This document shows positions 24,869 through 35,300 of a stretch of DNA of 64,000 bases, piece by piece; the stretch's first letter is position 1; every line of letters starts with the position of its first letter. The notes under the pieces are model-generated. The model saw only the letters and a program-made list of their open reading frames with translations, made no database searches and was not told the DNA's origin. The DNA is from Cryobacterium breve (lineage in GTDB: Bacteria; Actinomycetota; Actinomycetes; Actinomycetales; Microbacteriaceae), in NCBI RefSeq assembly GCF_004402375.1, contig NZ_SOGJ01000026.1, positions 1 through 64,000 of the forward strand. The letters run 5' to 3'. The position numbers were made by a program, and so were the translations under genes.

Positions 24869-25669
24869 CTAGATCGCGTCGGACTCGATGGGCTCCAGGG
24901 AGACGAGCTCGTGCACGCCGGAGAGGATCTCGTCCGGGCGGAACGGGTAACGCTTCACTTCGGCCTCATCGCTGATGCCGGTCATCACCAGGATGGTGTG
25001 CAGCCCGGCTTCGATTCCGGCGATGATGTCGGTGTCCATCCGGTCCCCGATCATGGCCGTGTTCTCCGAGTGCGCGCCGATCTTGTTCATCGCCGAGCGG
25101 AACATCATCGGATTCGGCTTGCCCACCACGTACGGCTCCATGCCGGTGGCCTTCGTGATGAGGGCCGCGATGGCGCCCGTGGCGGGCAGTGGGCCGTCCG
25201 CGCTGGGGCCTGTCGCATCCGGGTTGGTTGAAATGAAGCGCGCGCCGTTCAACAGCAGGCGGATGGCCTTGGTGATGGCCTCGAACGAGTAGTTTCGGGT
25301 TTCACCGACCACGACGTAATCGGGGTTGGTCTCGGTCATGATGAAGCCGGCCTCGTGCAGGGCCGTCGTGAGTCCCACCTCGCCGATCACGAAGGCGGTG
25401 CCGCCGGGCGCCTGGGAACGCAGGAAATCGGCGGTCGCCAGGGCAGAGGTCCAGATGCGATCTTCCGGCACGTTGAGGCCCGAGGCGCGCAGGCGGGCGC
25501 TGAGATCCCGGGGGGTGAAGATCGAGTTGTTGGTGAGCACCAGGAACGGGGTGCCCGCGTCGCTCCACTGCTGCAACAGTGCCGCGGCGCCCGGGAGGGG
25601 TTTGTTTTCATCCACCAGCACGCCGTCCATGTCGGTGAGCCAGCATTCGATGTCTTCGCGGCGTGTCAT
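24869..25669 (-). CDS. NagD-type HAD-superfamily phosphatase
   Basis: A 266-residue HAD hydrolase. Motif I is WLTDMDGVLVDE with nucleophile and acid Asp, motif II is LTNNS, and motif III/IV lies in VGKPNPMMF and MIGDRMDTDIIAG. The cap between motifs II and III is the C2A type of NagD/4-nitrophenylphosphatase proteins. It probably dephosphorylates small sugar or nucleotide phosphates in the cytosol. It is monocistronic, between the palindromic repeat and mntR. Confidence 0.88.
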   Translation of the reverse strand: MTRREDIECWLTDMDGVLVDENKPLPGAAALLQQWSDAGTPFLVLTNNSIFTPRDLSARLRASGLNVPEDRIWTSALATADFLRSQAPGGTAFVIGEVGLTTALHEAGFIMTETNPDYVVVGETRNYSFEAITKAIRLLLNGARFISTNPDATGPSADGPLPATGAIAALITKATGMEPYVVGKPNPMMFRSAMNKIGAHSENTAMIGDRMDTDIIAGIEAGLHTILVMTGISDEAEVKRYPFRPDEILSGVHELVSLEPIESDAI

Positions 25670-25721
25670 TGGGTGCTCCCTCGGTTCGGGACAAGCCTAG
25701 CGGCGCAGTGATTCCCGCCGG

Positions 25722-26366
25722 TTACGCGGTGAGCCAGATCGACCGGGTCGCAGCGGTCGACAGTCGACGGATGCCCCCGTCCGGCAGGCGAACGGCGCCG
25801 GGTTCGAGCACCGTGAGCCGGGTACCGGGGCCGACCAGATCCGCGGCGAGATCGCGCAGGATGCCCGGATCGCGGTCGCTGATACGCACCACCTCCCCGA
25901 CGTGGCCGGGATCAGCATCCGCGAGCAGCACCGCTTCGGGGCGGGTGAGGGTGCCGTCTTCAGCGGGGATCGGGTCACCGTGCGGGTCCGCGCGCGGATG
26001 CCCCAAGCGGTCTTCGATAGCCGCCAGCAGCCGATCGGAGATGGAATGCTCGAGGATCTCCGCCTCGTCGTGCACCTCGTGCCAGTCGTAGCCCATCTCC
26101 CGCACAAGCCAGGTCTCGATCAGCCGGTGCCGGCGCACCACGGCCGTCGCGCGCAGGAAACCGGCCCGGGTCAGGGTGAGCGGCCCGTAGGGGACATGCT
26201 CGATCAGGCCGCCGGCAGCGAGCTTCTTCACCATTTCGGTGACCGATGACGGCGCCACACCGAGCCGTGCGGCCAGCGCCGAGGGCGTGATCGGCTGTGG
26301 CTGCCACTCGGTGTGCGCGTAGATGGTCTTGAGGTAGTCCTCAGCCGCGGGCGTGGTGTGTTTCAT
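25722..26366 (-). CDS. mntR: DtxR/MntR-family metal-dependent regulator, manganese type
   Basis: A 214-residue regulator with an N-terminal winged helix (LAARLGVAPSSVTEMVKKLAAGGLIEHVPYGPLTLT), a dimerisation domain and a C-terminal SH3-like domain (about 140-214). In the metal site HDEAEILEHSIS, Glu takes the place of the Cys found in iron-responsive DtxR/IdeR (HAEACRWEHVMS). That swap is the mark of manganese-sensing MntR. The NRAMP transporter encoded 59 bases upstream on the same strand is the likely target, possibly co-transcribed. Confidence 0.85.
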   Translation of the reverse strand: MKHTTPAAEDYLKTIYAHTEWQPQPITPSALAARLGVAPSSVTEMVKKLAAGGLIEHVPYGPLTLTRAGFLRATAVVRRHRLIETWLVREMGYDWHEVHDEAEILEHSISDRLLAAIEDRLGHPRADPHGDPIPAEDGTLTRPEAVLLADADPGHVGEVVRISDRDPGILRDLAADLVGPGTRLTVLEPGAVRLPDGGIRRLSTAATRSIWLTA

Positions 26367-26425
26367 GACGTCTTCAGGCTAGCGGGCGCCCGCGCCGAGT
26401 GCCGGGCGATCAGCCCGTACGCCCG

Positions 26426-27697
26426 TCACGCCCCGGTGAACACGAGCACGAGCAGCACCACGTTGAGGGCCACCAGCAGCAGCGCGCAGATCGCGCCGGC
26501 CAGTGTCGTGAACCAGCGGTTGGCGTGCTCGCCGAGCACGCCCCGCTGCCGGGTGAGCCAGACCAGCGGGATGAGCGCGAACGGGATGCCGAACGACAGC
26601 ACGACCTGGCTGAGCACCAGGGCCTCGGTCGGGTCGAAGCCCACGCCCAGGATCAGCAGCGCCGGAATCAGAGTGACCACGCGCCGCACCAGCAGCGGCA
26701 CCCGCACGTGCAGCAGGCCGTGCATGATCTCCGCCCCCGCATATGCTCCGACCGAGGTCGACGCCAGCCCGGAGGCGAGCAACCCGACCGCGAACACCGT
26801 CGCGATCACGGGCCCGAGAGTTGCCTCGAGGGCGGCGTGGGCGCCCTCCAGCGTGTCGGTCCCGGCGACGCCCTGCAGAGCGGATGCCGCCAGCAGCAGG
26901 ATCGACAGGTTCACCGTTCCGGCGATCGCCATGGCGATCGTGACGTCCCATTTGGTAGCCCAGAGCAGACGGCGGGTCTCTGCCGCGTCCGTCACCAGTG
27001 GAAATCGGTCGCGGGTGAGCGCGGAGTGCGCGTAGATCGCGTGCGGCATGATCGTGGCGCCGAGGATGGACGCAGCCAGGAGCACCGAGTTCGCACCCTC
27101 GAACCGCGGCACAAGACCGGAGACGACGCCGCCGGCATCCGGCGGGGCGAAGAACACCCCGGCCGCGAAGCCGACCGTGATGATCAGCAGCAGTGCCACG
27201 ATGACGCGTTCGAACGTGCGCGGGCCGCGTCGGGTCTGCACCGTGAGCACGATCATCGAGATGACGCCGGTGATCACGCCGCCGGCGAGCAGAGGGAGGC
27301 CGAAGAGCAGGTTCAGCGCGACCGCGCCGCCGATGATCTCCGCCAGGTCGGTGGCCATGGCCACCAGTTCCGCCTGCACCCAGTAGAGGCGGCGGGCCAG
27401 CGGGCGCCGCATGCGCACCCCGAGGATCTCCGGCAGGCTCGTGCCGGTGACTATGCCGAGCTTGGCCGAGAGGTACTGGATCAACCAGGCCATCACGTTG
27501 CCGGCCACGACCACCCAGACCAGCAGGTAGCCGTAACGGGCACCGGCAGTCATATTGCTGGCGACGTTGCCGGGGTCGAGGTAGGCCACGCCCGCCACCA
27601 GGGCAGGTCCGAGCAACCAGAGCAGGCGAGTGGATGCCACGGTGGTCGTCACCGGGGCCGGCCCCCTCGCATCCGTGCGTACGTTGATTTTAGACAC
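26426..27697 (-). CDS. mntH: NRAMP-family divalent metal (Mn2+) transporter
   Basis: A 423-residue NRAMP protein with about eleven helices. The metal-binding DPGN in TM1 (AYLDPGNVASN) and MPHAIYAHSAL in TM6 are intact. It imports Mn2+ with protons. The frame opens at GTG 27697, where the GAGG is too close. A GTG at 27652 has a better-spaced GAGGGGG and would give 408 residues, so the start is uncertain. TTTTTAGGCTGCCCGAAA at about 27714-27731 resembles an imperfect DtxR/MntR operator upstream. Confidence 0.9.
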   Translation of the reverse strand: MSKINVRTDARGPAPVTTTVASTRLLWLLGPALVAGVAYLDPGNVASNMTAGARYGYLLVWVVVAGNVMAWLIQYLSAKLGIVTGTSLPEILGVRMRRPLARRLYWVQAELVAMATDLAEIIGGAVALNLLFGLPLLAGGVITGVISMIVLTVQTRRGPRTFERVIVALLLIITVGFAAGVFFAPPDAGGVVSGLVPRFEGANSVLLAASILGATIMPHAIYAHSALTRDRFPLVTDAAETRRLLWATKWDVTIAMAIAGTVNLSILLLAASALQGVAGTDTLEGAHAALEATLGPVIATVFAVGLLASGLASTSVGAYAGAEIMHGLLHVRVPLLVRRVVTLIPALLILGVGFDPTEALVLSQVVLSFGIPFALIPLVWLTRQRGVLGEHANRWFTTLAGAICALLLVALNVVLLVLVFTGA

Positions 27698-27748
27698 ACC
27701 TCAAGATTAGGGCATTTTTAGGCTGCCCGAAAGAGTGCCCGGCACCGC

Positions 27749-28438
27749 CTACTCGCGGAGTTCCTCGGGGATCGTGGCAACGGGCACGGCGTTCTTGCCG
27801 CGGGTGCGCATGGTCTCGCGTCCGGCCTTGTAGAGCTCGGACAGGATCGGCACGCCGGAGAGCAGCACGATGCCGATGATGAAGTACTCGGAGTATTTGG
27901 CCACGAACTCGATCTGGCCCAGCAGGAAGCCCACCAGGGTGAGGCCGACGCCCCAGGCGAAGGCCCCGATCAGGTTGAACAGAACGAAGGTGCGGTATTT
28001 CATTCGGCCGACGCCGGCGGCGACCGGCACGAAGGCGCGGAACACGGGCAGGAAGCGGGCGATGATGACGGCCTTGCCGCCGTGTTTGGCGAAGAAGGCG
28101 TTGGTGCGTTCCACGTTCTTCGGGTTGAACAGGCGGTTCTGCTCACGGGCGAAGACGGCCGGTCCGGCCTTGCGGCCGATGTAATAGGCAAGCTGGTCGC
28201 CGGAGAACGCGGCGATGAAGATGACGAGGCAGGTCACCCAGATCGGGAACGGCACGTCTCCCGTGGCGGTGAGCAGGCCCACCGTGAAGAGGAGTGAGTC
28301 GCCGGGCAGGAACGACAAGACGATGAAGCCGGTCTCGACGAACACGACGCCGGCCACGCCGAGCAGAACGAACGACCCGAACCAGCCGATCAGCCACTCG
28401 GAGTCGAGGAAATCGATACCGAAGAGTGTGGGATGCAA
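27749..28438 (-). CDS. DedA-family membrane protein
   Basis: A protein of 229 residues. A TTG start at 28438 is chosen because AAGGA stands 7 bases before it and the preceding in-frame residues are not protein-like. DedA marks are a hydrophobic N-terminus, FVETGFIVLSFLPGDSLLF, SGDQLAYYIGRKAGP and the ARFLPVFRAFVPVAAGVGRM motif with its conserved arginines. DedA proteins act in lipid (undecaprenyl-phosphate or phospholipid) translocation and envelope proton homeostasis. It is divergent from the RNA methyltransferase gene. Confidence 0.88.
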   Translation of the reverse strand: MHPTLFGIDFLDSEWLIGWFGSFVLLGVAGVVFVETGFIVLSFLPGDSLLFTVGLLTATGDVPFPIWVTCLVIFIAAFSGDQLAYYIGRKAGPAVFAREQNRLFNPKNVERTNAFFAKHGGKAVIIARFLPVFRAFVPVAAGVGRMKYRTFVLFNLIGAFAWGVGLTLVGFLLGQIEFVAKYSEYFIIGIVLLSGVPILSELYKAGRETMRTRGKNAVPVATIPEELRE

Positions 28439-28539
28439 ATGAGTTCCTTCAATCGGGGCACGAGCCGGCGTAACGCAAACCCTGCAGGCCAGAATAGCCG
28501 ACGGCGAGGTGGTGGGGCCCGGCGGGATACGGTGGATCA

Positions 28540-29169
28540 GTGCAAGAGCCGTCGAACCCCACACCCGAACTGTCCACCCACGGCGTCGGACCCTGGGTGG
28601 GGGAGTGGCCCGAGGAATCCTTCTACGACCGGGAACTGCTCGAGCGCGGCGACACCCGAAACGTGATCGACCGCTACCGGTACTGGTCCATGGCGGCGAT
28701 CGTCGCCGACCTCGACGAGAAGCGGCATCCGTTCCACGTCGCCATCGAGAACTGGCAGCACGACATGAACATCGGCTCGATCGTGCGCAGCGCCAACGCG
28801 TTCGCCGCCGACACGGTGCACATCATCGGGCGAAAGCGCTGGAACAAGCGCGGCGCCATGGTCACCGACCGCTACCAGCACGTCCTGCACCACCCGGATG
28901 TCGCGTCCTTCGTCGAGTGGGCCGCCGCCGAGACCCTGCCGATCATCGCCATCGACAACGTGCCCGGCAGCGTGATCATCGAGACGTTCCCCTTCCCCGA
29001 GCGCTGCGTGCTCCTGTTCGGCCAGGAGGGCCCCGGCCTTTCTCCCGAGGCGATCGAGGCAGCGGATGACGTCGTCGAGATCAGCCAGTTCGGCTCGACC
29101 CGTTCGCTCAACGCCTCTGCCGCGGCGGCCGTCACCATGCACAACTGGGTGCTGCAGCACCGGTTCTGA
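28540..29169 (+). CDS. SpoU/TrmH-family RNA 2'-O-methyltransferase
   Basis: A 209-residue SPOUT methyltransferase from GTG 28540. The three knot motifs are visible: IENWQHDMNIGSIVRSANAF (motif 1, Asn-Arg), LLFGQEGPGLS (motif 2) and FGSTRSLNASAAAAVTMHNW (motif 3). It transfers a methyl group from SAM to a ribose 2'-OH in tRNA or rRNA. The short length, with no N-terminal L30e-like domain, fits the TrmH/TrmL-like group. The exact target nucleotide cannot be told. Confidence 0.88.
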   Translation: MQEPSNPTPELSTHGVGPWVGEWPEESFYDRELLERGDTRNVIDRYRYWSMAAIVADLDEKRHPFHVAIENWQHDMNIGSIVRSANAFAADTVHIIGRKRWNKRGAMVTDRYQHVLHHPDVASFVEWAAAETLPIIAIDNVPGSVIIETFPFPERCVLLFGQEGPGLSPEAIEAADDVVEISQFGSTRSLNASAAAAVTMHNWVLQHRF

Positions 29170-29290
29170 GCGGTTGAACGCGCTCCGCCGCGCGCCGCTG
29201 CGGCCCCTAGAAAGGGGGGCGTGCGAGGGCTGCCATCCGAATTGCCGATCCGGTACATTCTCACTAGATGTTTTGTCCGGGGGGCAAATT

Positions 29291-29353
29291 CTCGGCACCG
29301 GCATCCGTGCGCCGAGGGGCTACTGCATCGCTTCGTCCGATGTCGCAGCCCCA
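29291..29353 (+). promoter_or_regulatory. Structured 5' leader of the giant adhesin gene
   Basis: Two consecutive stems precede the ribosome site. CTCGGCAC...GTGC-GCCGAG occupies 29291-29316, and GGGGCTACTGCATCG pairs with CGATGTCGCAGCCCC, 12 of 15, over about 29316-29353. The second stem ends where the AGGAG site (29352-29357) begins, so folding could limit ribosome access. GGGGCAAA precedes the first stem. No known riboswitch class was recognised. Confidence 0.4.
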
Positions 29354-29364
29354 GGAGCCCCACC

Positions 29365-32300
29365 GTGCCACAACACAGCGTTCGCGCCCGCCACCAGAAG
29401 CGCACGACACTATTCGCCTCCGGGTTCCTCGCACCGGCCCGCGCGCACATCCGCGTCACCGCCGGCGTCCTGGCCGGCCTGCTCGTCGCGGTCGGCCTCA
29501 CCGTCGGCATGGTGGTCGCCCCCGCCAGCGCCGACTCGCTGATCACGCTGTCCGCCGACTCGACCGGAACAATCCTCGCCGGCGAGAACGCCACCGTCAC
29601 CCTCACCGCCAGCGGGCCGAGCGGATCGACCGCCGACTACTACAACCTGGCCTTCCGGTACGAGCTCCCGACCGGGGTGACCTACGTCGCCGGCAGTGCG
29701 GCGAGTGCCACCGTGCCTGCCCTTCCTGACCCCACCATCGTGGTGATCACCGACTCGGCCGGCCCGCCCGCCGTCACCCACCAGGTGCTGATCTGGACGA
29801 ACATCGCCGACCTCCCGCGCGGTACCACCCCCGGATTCACCTTCGAGATCAAGCCGGATGCAGGCGTTTACCCGGTCGGGGCGCCGATCCCCGGCAACGC
29901 CGCCGTCTACGCGCAGACCAACCCGCGCCTGCTCGCCAAGTTCGACAAGGACACCGGCGTCGTCGTCGCCGGAAGCTTCGCCGCCTCCGACGCCGTCAGC
30001 CCGACCGCCACCAAGGTCGCCGCGATCACGGTGACCAAATCGGAGCCGAGCCCGGAACACGAACTCATGCGCGGCGTGCACAACGAAGCCCGGGTCTACA
30101 CCATCGACACCCGCAATACCGGCATCGCCCCCACCACCGGCGTCGTCCTCGTCGACTACCTGCCCGCCGGACTCGAGTTCCTCGGCTGCGGCGCGACCGA
30201 CAACAGTGCCGACGAGGAATACCCGAGCTCCGGGCCCGTTCGCGCGACCCTCACCGGGGGCGAACTGGCCACCTGTCAGACTCCGGTCAGCATCGAGACC
30301 GTGAACAACCGACCCGGATTCGTCGGCCAGGTCTTCACCAAAGTCACCTGGAACCTCGGCGTGCTGGCCGCCGGCTCCACCCGCACCATCACCTACGCCG
30401 CCGGGATCCCGCTCCGTGCCAACACCCTTTCCTGGCCCGCGGGCACTCCTGGGGCCCTGCTCCAGGGCGCGAACCTCGACAACAACACCGGGGCATCCAC
30501 CCGCCAGGAAGATGCGGCCGCCGCCGGCCAGTCCTTGACGAACACCGCAACGGCTTCCGGCACGTACACCGGTAAGGTCGCCACCCCGGCGGATGCCGCC
30601 ACGTCATCCAGCGACTCCGTCACCGTGAAAGCCATGGACCTGTCCATCGTGAAGGCGGGCGGCGGCGTGTTCAGTGCAGGCGACACCGCCGACTTTTCCC
30701 TTCTGGTCCGCGCCGGCGAGTACACCGACGCCAGTGCCATGACGATCGTCGACACCATCCCCAATGGCCTCTGCCCCATCCTGCCTGCCTCCGTGACATT
30801 CACCCGCAGCGCCGGCTGCCCCACCGCCGACAGCGTCACGAATGCGACAGTGACCGGTGTCGTCGCCAACAGTGACGGCACGTTCACCGTCACGATGAAG
30901 CCCGCCCCTGACGCAATCGCCCACGACGGCAGCGTGACCATTGACTACAGCGCCTATATGAACGAGACCTACCAGGGCACGACCAGCGTCGGAACCGGCG
31001 CCGGCGTCCCCACCGCGGCGGGGGACTCCTTCCGCAACACGGTGACTATCGCCGGCACCACGACCGGGCTCACCCCCGGCGACCTGACCACCAAGGCAGT
31101 CACCGATGACTCCTCCGCGGGTCTTGGTTCGGACGGGCCGGAGATCAGCAAAAAGGTGCTGAAACGACCGACCCCCGGGGCCTCTCCGGTGGACTGCGCG
31201 TCTGCCGACCCGACCCAGTACGTCGACGAGGAACCTGTTCCCGCGCCGGGAGCCGGTGGCGCGGCGACCCCGGCCGAGATGCCGGCCTACCAGGTCGGCG
31301 ACAAGGTCTGCTTCGAGCTCACCGTCACCTTCTCCACCTCGACGAAGACCCGCAACGCCCAGATCACCGACTTCGTGCCGGTGGGCACCCGCTACGACTC
31401 CTATGCCCTCGCCGCCGGTAGCACCGTCACGGTCACTCCCGTCGCCGGCACCCAGTCCGCGACGCCCCTGGTCGCCGACCCGCTCCCCGCGGCCTGGAAC
31501 CTCGGCGTCACCGAGGGAGGTGCCGACCGCTTCGTGCCCAAGGGTTCGACCCTCACCATGTACGTGAGCGCCATCATCGACTCGCGCACCGCTGGAACGG
31601 CGGTCGACATCACCGCCAACCTGATGAAGTACCGCCAGGAGACGACTGGAGGCGGCGTGCTCGCCCTGCGCGACCAGGTCGATTACATCGTCGCCCCGAC
31701 ACCGGCGGTCCTGCTTGCCAAGACCATTGTCAGCGTCAACGGCGCCGCCCCGGCCGCCCCGAATGACAACGTCGTGGTCAAGGAGGGTGACACCGTCCGA
31801 TACTCCGTCGACGTGAGCGGAGCCACCACGAATTTTTTCGACGTGGAGAACCTCAACGTCTGGGATGCCCTTCCGGCCGGCTACGACTGTGCGACCTGGA
31901 CCGTCACCGGCATCACCGCGGGTGGGGTCTGTCGTAACCCGGGCGACGCCGGCTACCCGGCGAACTCGGCTGCTCCGACCGGGCGCAGCGTGATCGAATG
32001 GACCATCGCCGGGCCGCTCGGTGCAGCGGATATCGCCAACCTCGCGTACACCGTGACGGTTCCCGCGGGAGTGAGTGTTTCCCGGGTCTTCGTCAACACG
32101 GCATCCGTCGTCGCCTTCACCACGCCGACCACCAACGCCACCGACAACACCTACTTTCCGAAAGGCTCGCTCAACCCCGCCCATGACACCGACGGCACAG
32201 CGGCCCCGGCGAACGACAACGCCCAAGTGCGCCTCTCCGATTCCCGGGTCGCGAAGACCGGCATCAGCCGTATCATCGAGGCCGGAAACACGGCCGACCA

Positions 32301-35300
32301 GGCCGTCGCGGGTGAACTCGTCGACTACACCTTCTCCGTCACCGTTCCTGCCGGCACCACCGTCTTCAACGGCGTGCTCTCCGACGCCCTCCCGACCGGC
32401 CTGACCACGACCGGCGCGACCGCCGTGGCGACCCTCGACGGCGGAGCCCTCCCAGGCGGATTCGGGCTGAACGCGACCACCGGCGAGCTGACCTTCCCGG
32501 CGACGCACGACAACACGACCGCGACCGGCCAGGTCTTCACCGTGACCCTGCCCGGCGTGCTCGTGGGCGTCGGACTGTCGTCCGGCACCCTCCGAAACAC
32601 CGCGACGTTCGCCAGCACGGACACCCTGACCGGCACCGCGCTGCCGAACCGCACGGCCCAGAAAGCCATCACGGTCGTGACTCCGCTGCCGACCCTGACC
32701 AAGACGGTGGACAAGCCCACCGCCCGCGGCGGTGACCTGGTGGTATTCACACTGACCGCCGGCAACACCGGTAGCCGTCCTGCGGCCTACGACGCACGCC
32801 TCACGGACTGCCTGCCCGCGGGCCTGGACTTCGACCCCTCGACCGGGTTCCTCACCTCTCCCTCCGGAACCACGGTTGCCTCCGAAGACGGCACCGGCGC
32901 GGGCGGAAACGGCTGTGCTGTCGGCACCACCCGCTTGATCTGGAACCTGCCCGGCACGGGCGCCCTCCTGGCCCCTGCGACGGCACAGGTCACCTTTCAG
33001 GCTCGGGTGACCCCGGCTTCCGCCGGCCTCGAGACCTACACCAACACCGCGTTCGTCACCGGATCGACCCTGGACAACCCCGGCCTCACCCCGGTGAATG
33101 ACCCAAACACCGAACGCGTCGTCACCGCGTCGTCCTCCGCCGTCGTGACCGTGGAGGGTGCCGTGACCGTGAAGACGGTGCTGCCGGCCACGGCCACCAT
33201 CGGCGGCACGATCGACTACACCGTGAAGGTCACCCTGCCACAGAACGTGAACTTCTTCGACGCTGCGATCATCGACACGCTGCCCGTCGGTCTCGTCGCC
33301 GGGACCGCGACCGTGACCTGCCTCACCGCCGCAGCCGTGGACTGCGCGGCGGACCTGCCAGGGGCCGGGGCGCCCCTGACGGCCTCCGGTCAGAAGATCG
33401 GCTGGTCGCTCGGCGACGTCGCTGCGAAACCCGAGATCCGCACCCTCACGGTCACTTTCACCGGCACCGTGACCTCGGCGTCCACCAACGCGGCGGGCGT
33501 GGTCCTGAAGAACGGTGCGCTGCTGGGCTGGAACGTGGTGAACGGAACCAACCCCACGGCGGCGAACGCGTCCTTCTCGCGCACCGCAGCATCCGCCACC
33601 GCCGACGTGACGGTTCTCGAACCGTCGCTCTCGATCGCCAAGAGCGTCTCCAACTCCACGCCGGAACCCGGGCAGGCCTTCACCTATACGGTCACGGCGC
33701 GGAACGCGAACACCGCCACCACCAGCGACGCCTTCGCGGTGAGCATCGTCGACACCATCCCGGCCGGGATCGACCCGGCGAGCATCGTGAACATCTCAAA
33801 CGGCGGCGTGCGCTCCGGCAGCACGATCACCTGGACGGTGGCGAGCATCGCCAAGAACGCAGCGGCGGTGCTGACCTACGACGCGAAACTCGCCGCGTCG
33901 GGCACCCTGGGGACCAGCGCCATCGTCAACACGGTGCGCATCCCGACGTACCGGTCGCTGCCGGCCGCAACGCCCGATGAGCGCGAATATACGGTGAACC
34001 CGCCGACAGGTTCCGCCTCCGTCACGCCGGACTTCCCCCGCATCGTGCTGACCAAGGCGCCGTCCGACGGCACCACGGCCTACCCCAACACCCCCTTCGG
34101 CTGGACCCTCGGCCTGACGAACACGGGCTCCGGGACCGCCGCCACCGTGACGGCGACGGATATCCTCCCCGCCAACTGGGAGTACCTCGCCGGCACCGGC
34201 ACGGTGTCGGTCAACGGCGCCCCGGCCGTTGCCCTTCCCGACCCGGCGGTCGGCACGGTTTCCGGCGTGCAGACCCTGGTCTGGTCGGCCTTCCTGGGCG
34301 TCGGCCCCACCGGCACAATCGCGATCCGCTACTCCGCCCAGCCGACTTTGGCGGCGGCAACCGCCGCACCGGGCGCTGGAGCGGGCATCCGGCACACCAA
34401 CACCCTGTCCGCGTCGACGACGGATGCGACCGGCGCCACCGGCCGCTCCGGTCCTACCTCCTACACCGGAGCGCCGGCCTCCGCGGCTGCGCACCTGGAC
34501 TCCGCCGACGTGTCGATCGTCAAGGCCGCCGGCGCTGCACTCGTCGCCGGAACCACGACCGCCAACGCCTGGACCCTGACGGTGAGCAACAGTGGACCGG
34601 ACACCGCGGTCGGCATGGTCGGAGGCCATAACTTCCGGGTCACCGACACCCCGGCCCAGCCGCTTCCGGTCGGGCTGACGGTCTCGGCCGCCTCCGGCAG
34701 CGGCTGGTCCTGCACGGTGCCCAACGCCTCCACCGGCGCTTTCACCTGCGACCGTCTGAGCGACGCTGAAACCCTGGCGCCCGGCAACGCCTGGCCGCCG
34801 ATCACGGTGGCCGTCGCGGTTGCCGCCGACGTGGCATCCGGCACGGACGTGGACAACACGGCCACGGTCGCCACACTCACCTTCGACCCGGCAACCGGAA
34901 ACAACACCGATTCCGAGACCATCGCGGTCACCACCAATGCCGACCTCCGAATCGAGAAGGCATCCCAGGGCGTCTTCACGGCCGGGCAGGTCGCGACCTG
35001 GACGATCGACGTGACCAACGCCGGCCCGTCGCTCTCCCGGGCCCCGATCGAAGTCACCGACACCCTGCCGGCCGGCCTGTCCGAAGTCTCGTTCGCCGGA
35101 ACGGACTGGACCTGCGACACCACGGCGACTCCCGTGAGCTGCACGACGGACACCGATCTGGCGCTGGGCGACACGTCACGCATCACCGTGACCGCCCTGA
35201 TCGACTCGGATTTCACGGGCAGCCTGACCAACACGGCAACCGTGGACGGCACCACTCCTGACCCGGATCCGGCCGACAACGAGTCCGGTACCACCGACTC

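Noticed and set aside
29291..29353. c-di-GMP-I (GEMM) riboswitch upstream of the adhesin
   Set aside because: GGGGCAAA and a stem are present, but the conserved GNRA-type first loop and the GGACGCAAAGCC-like joining segment are not, so only an unclassified structured leader is claimed.
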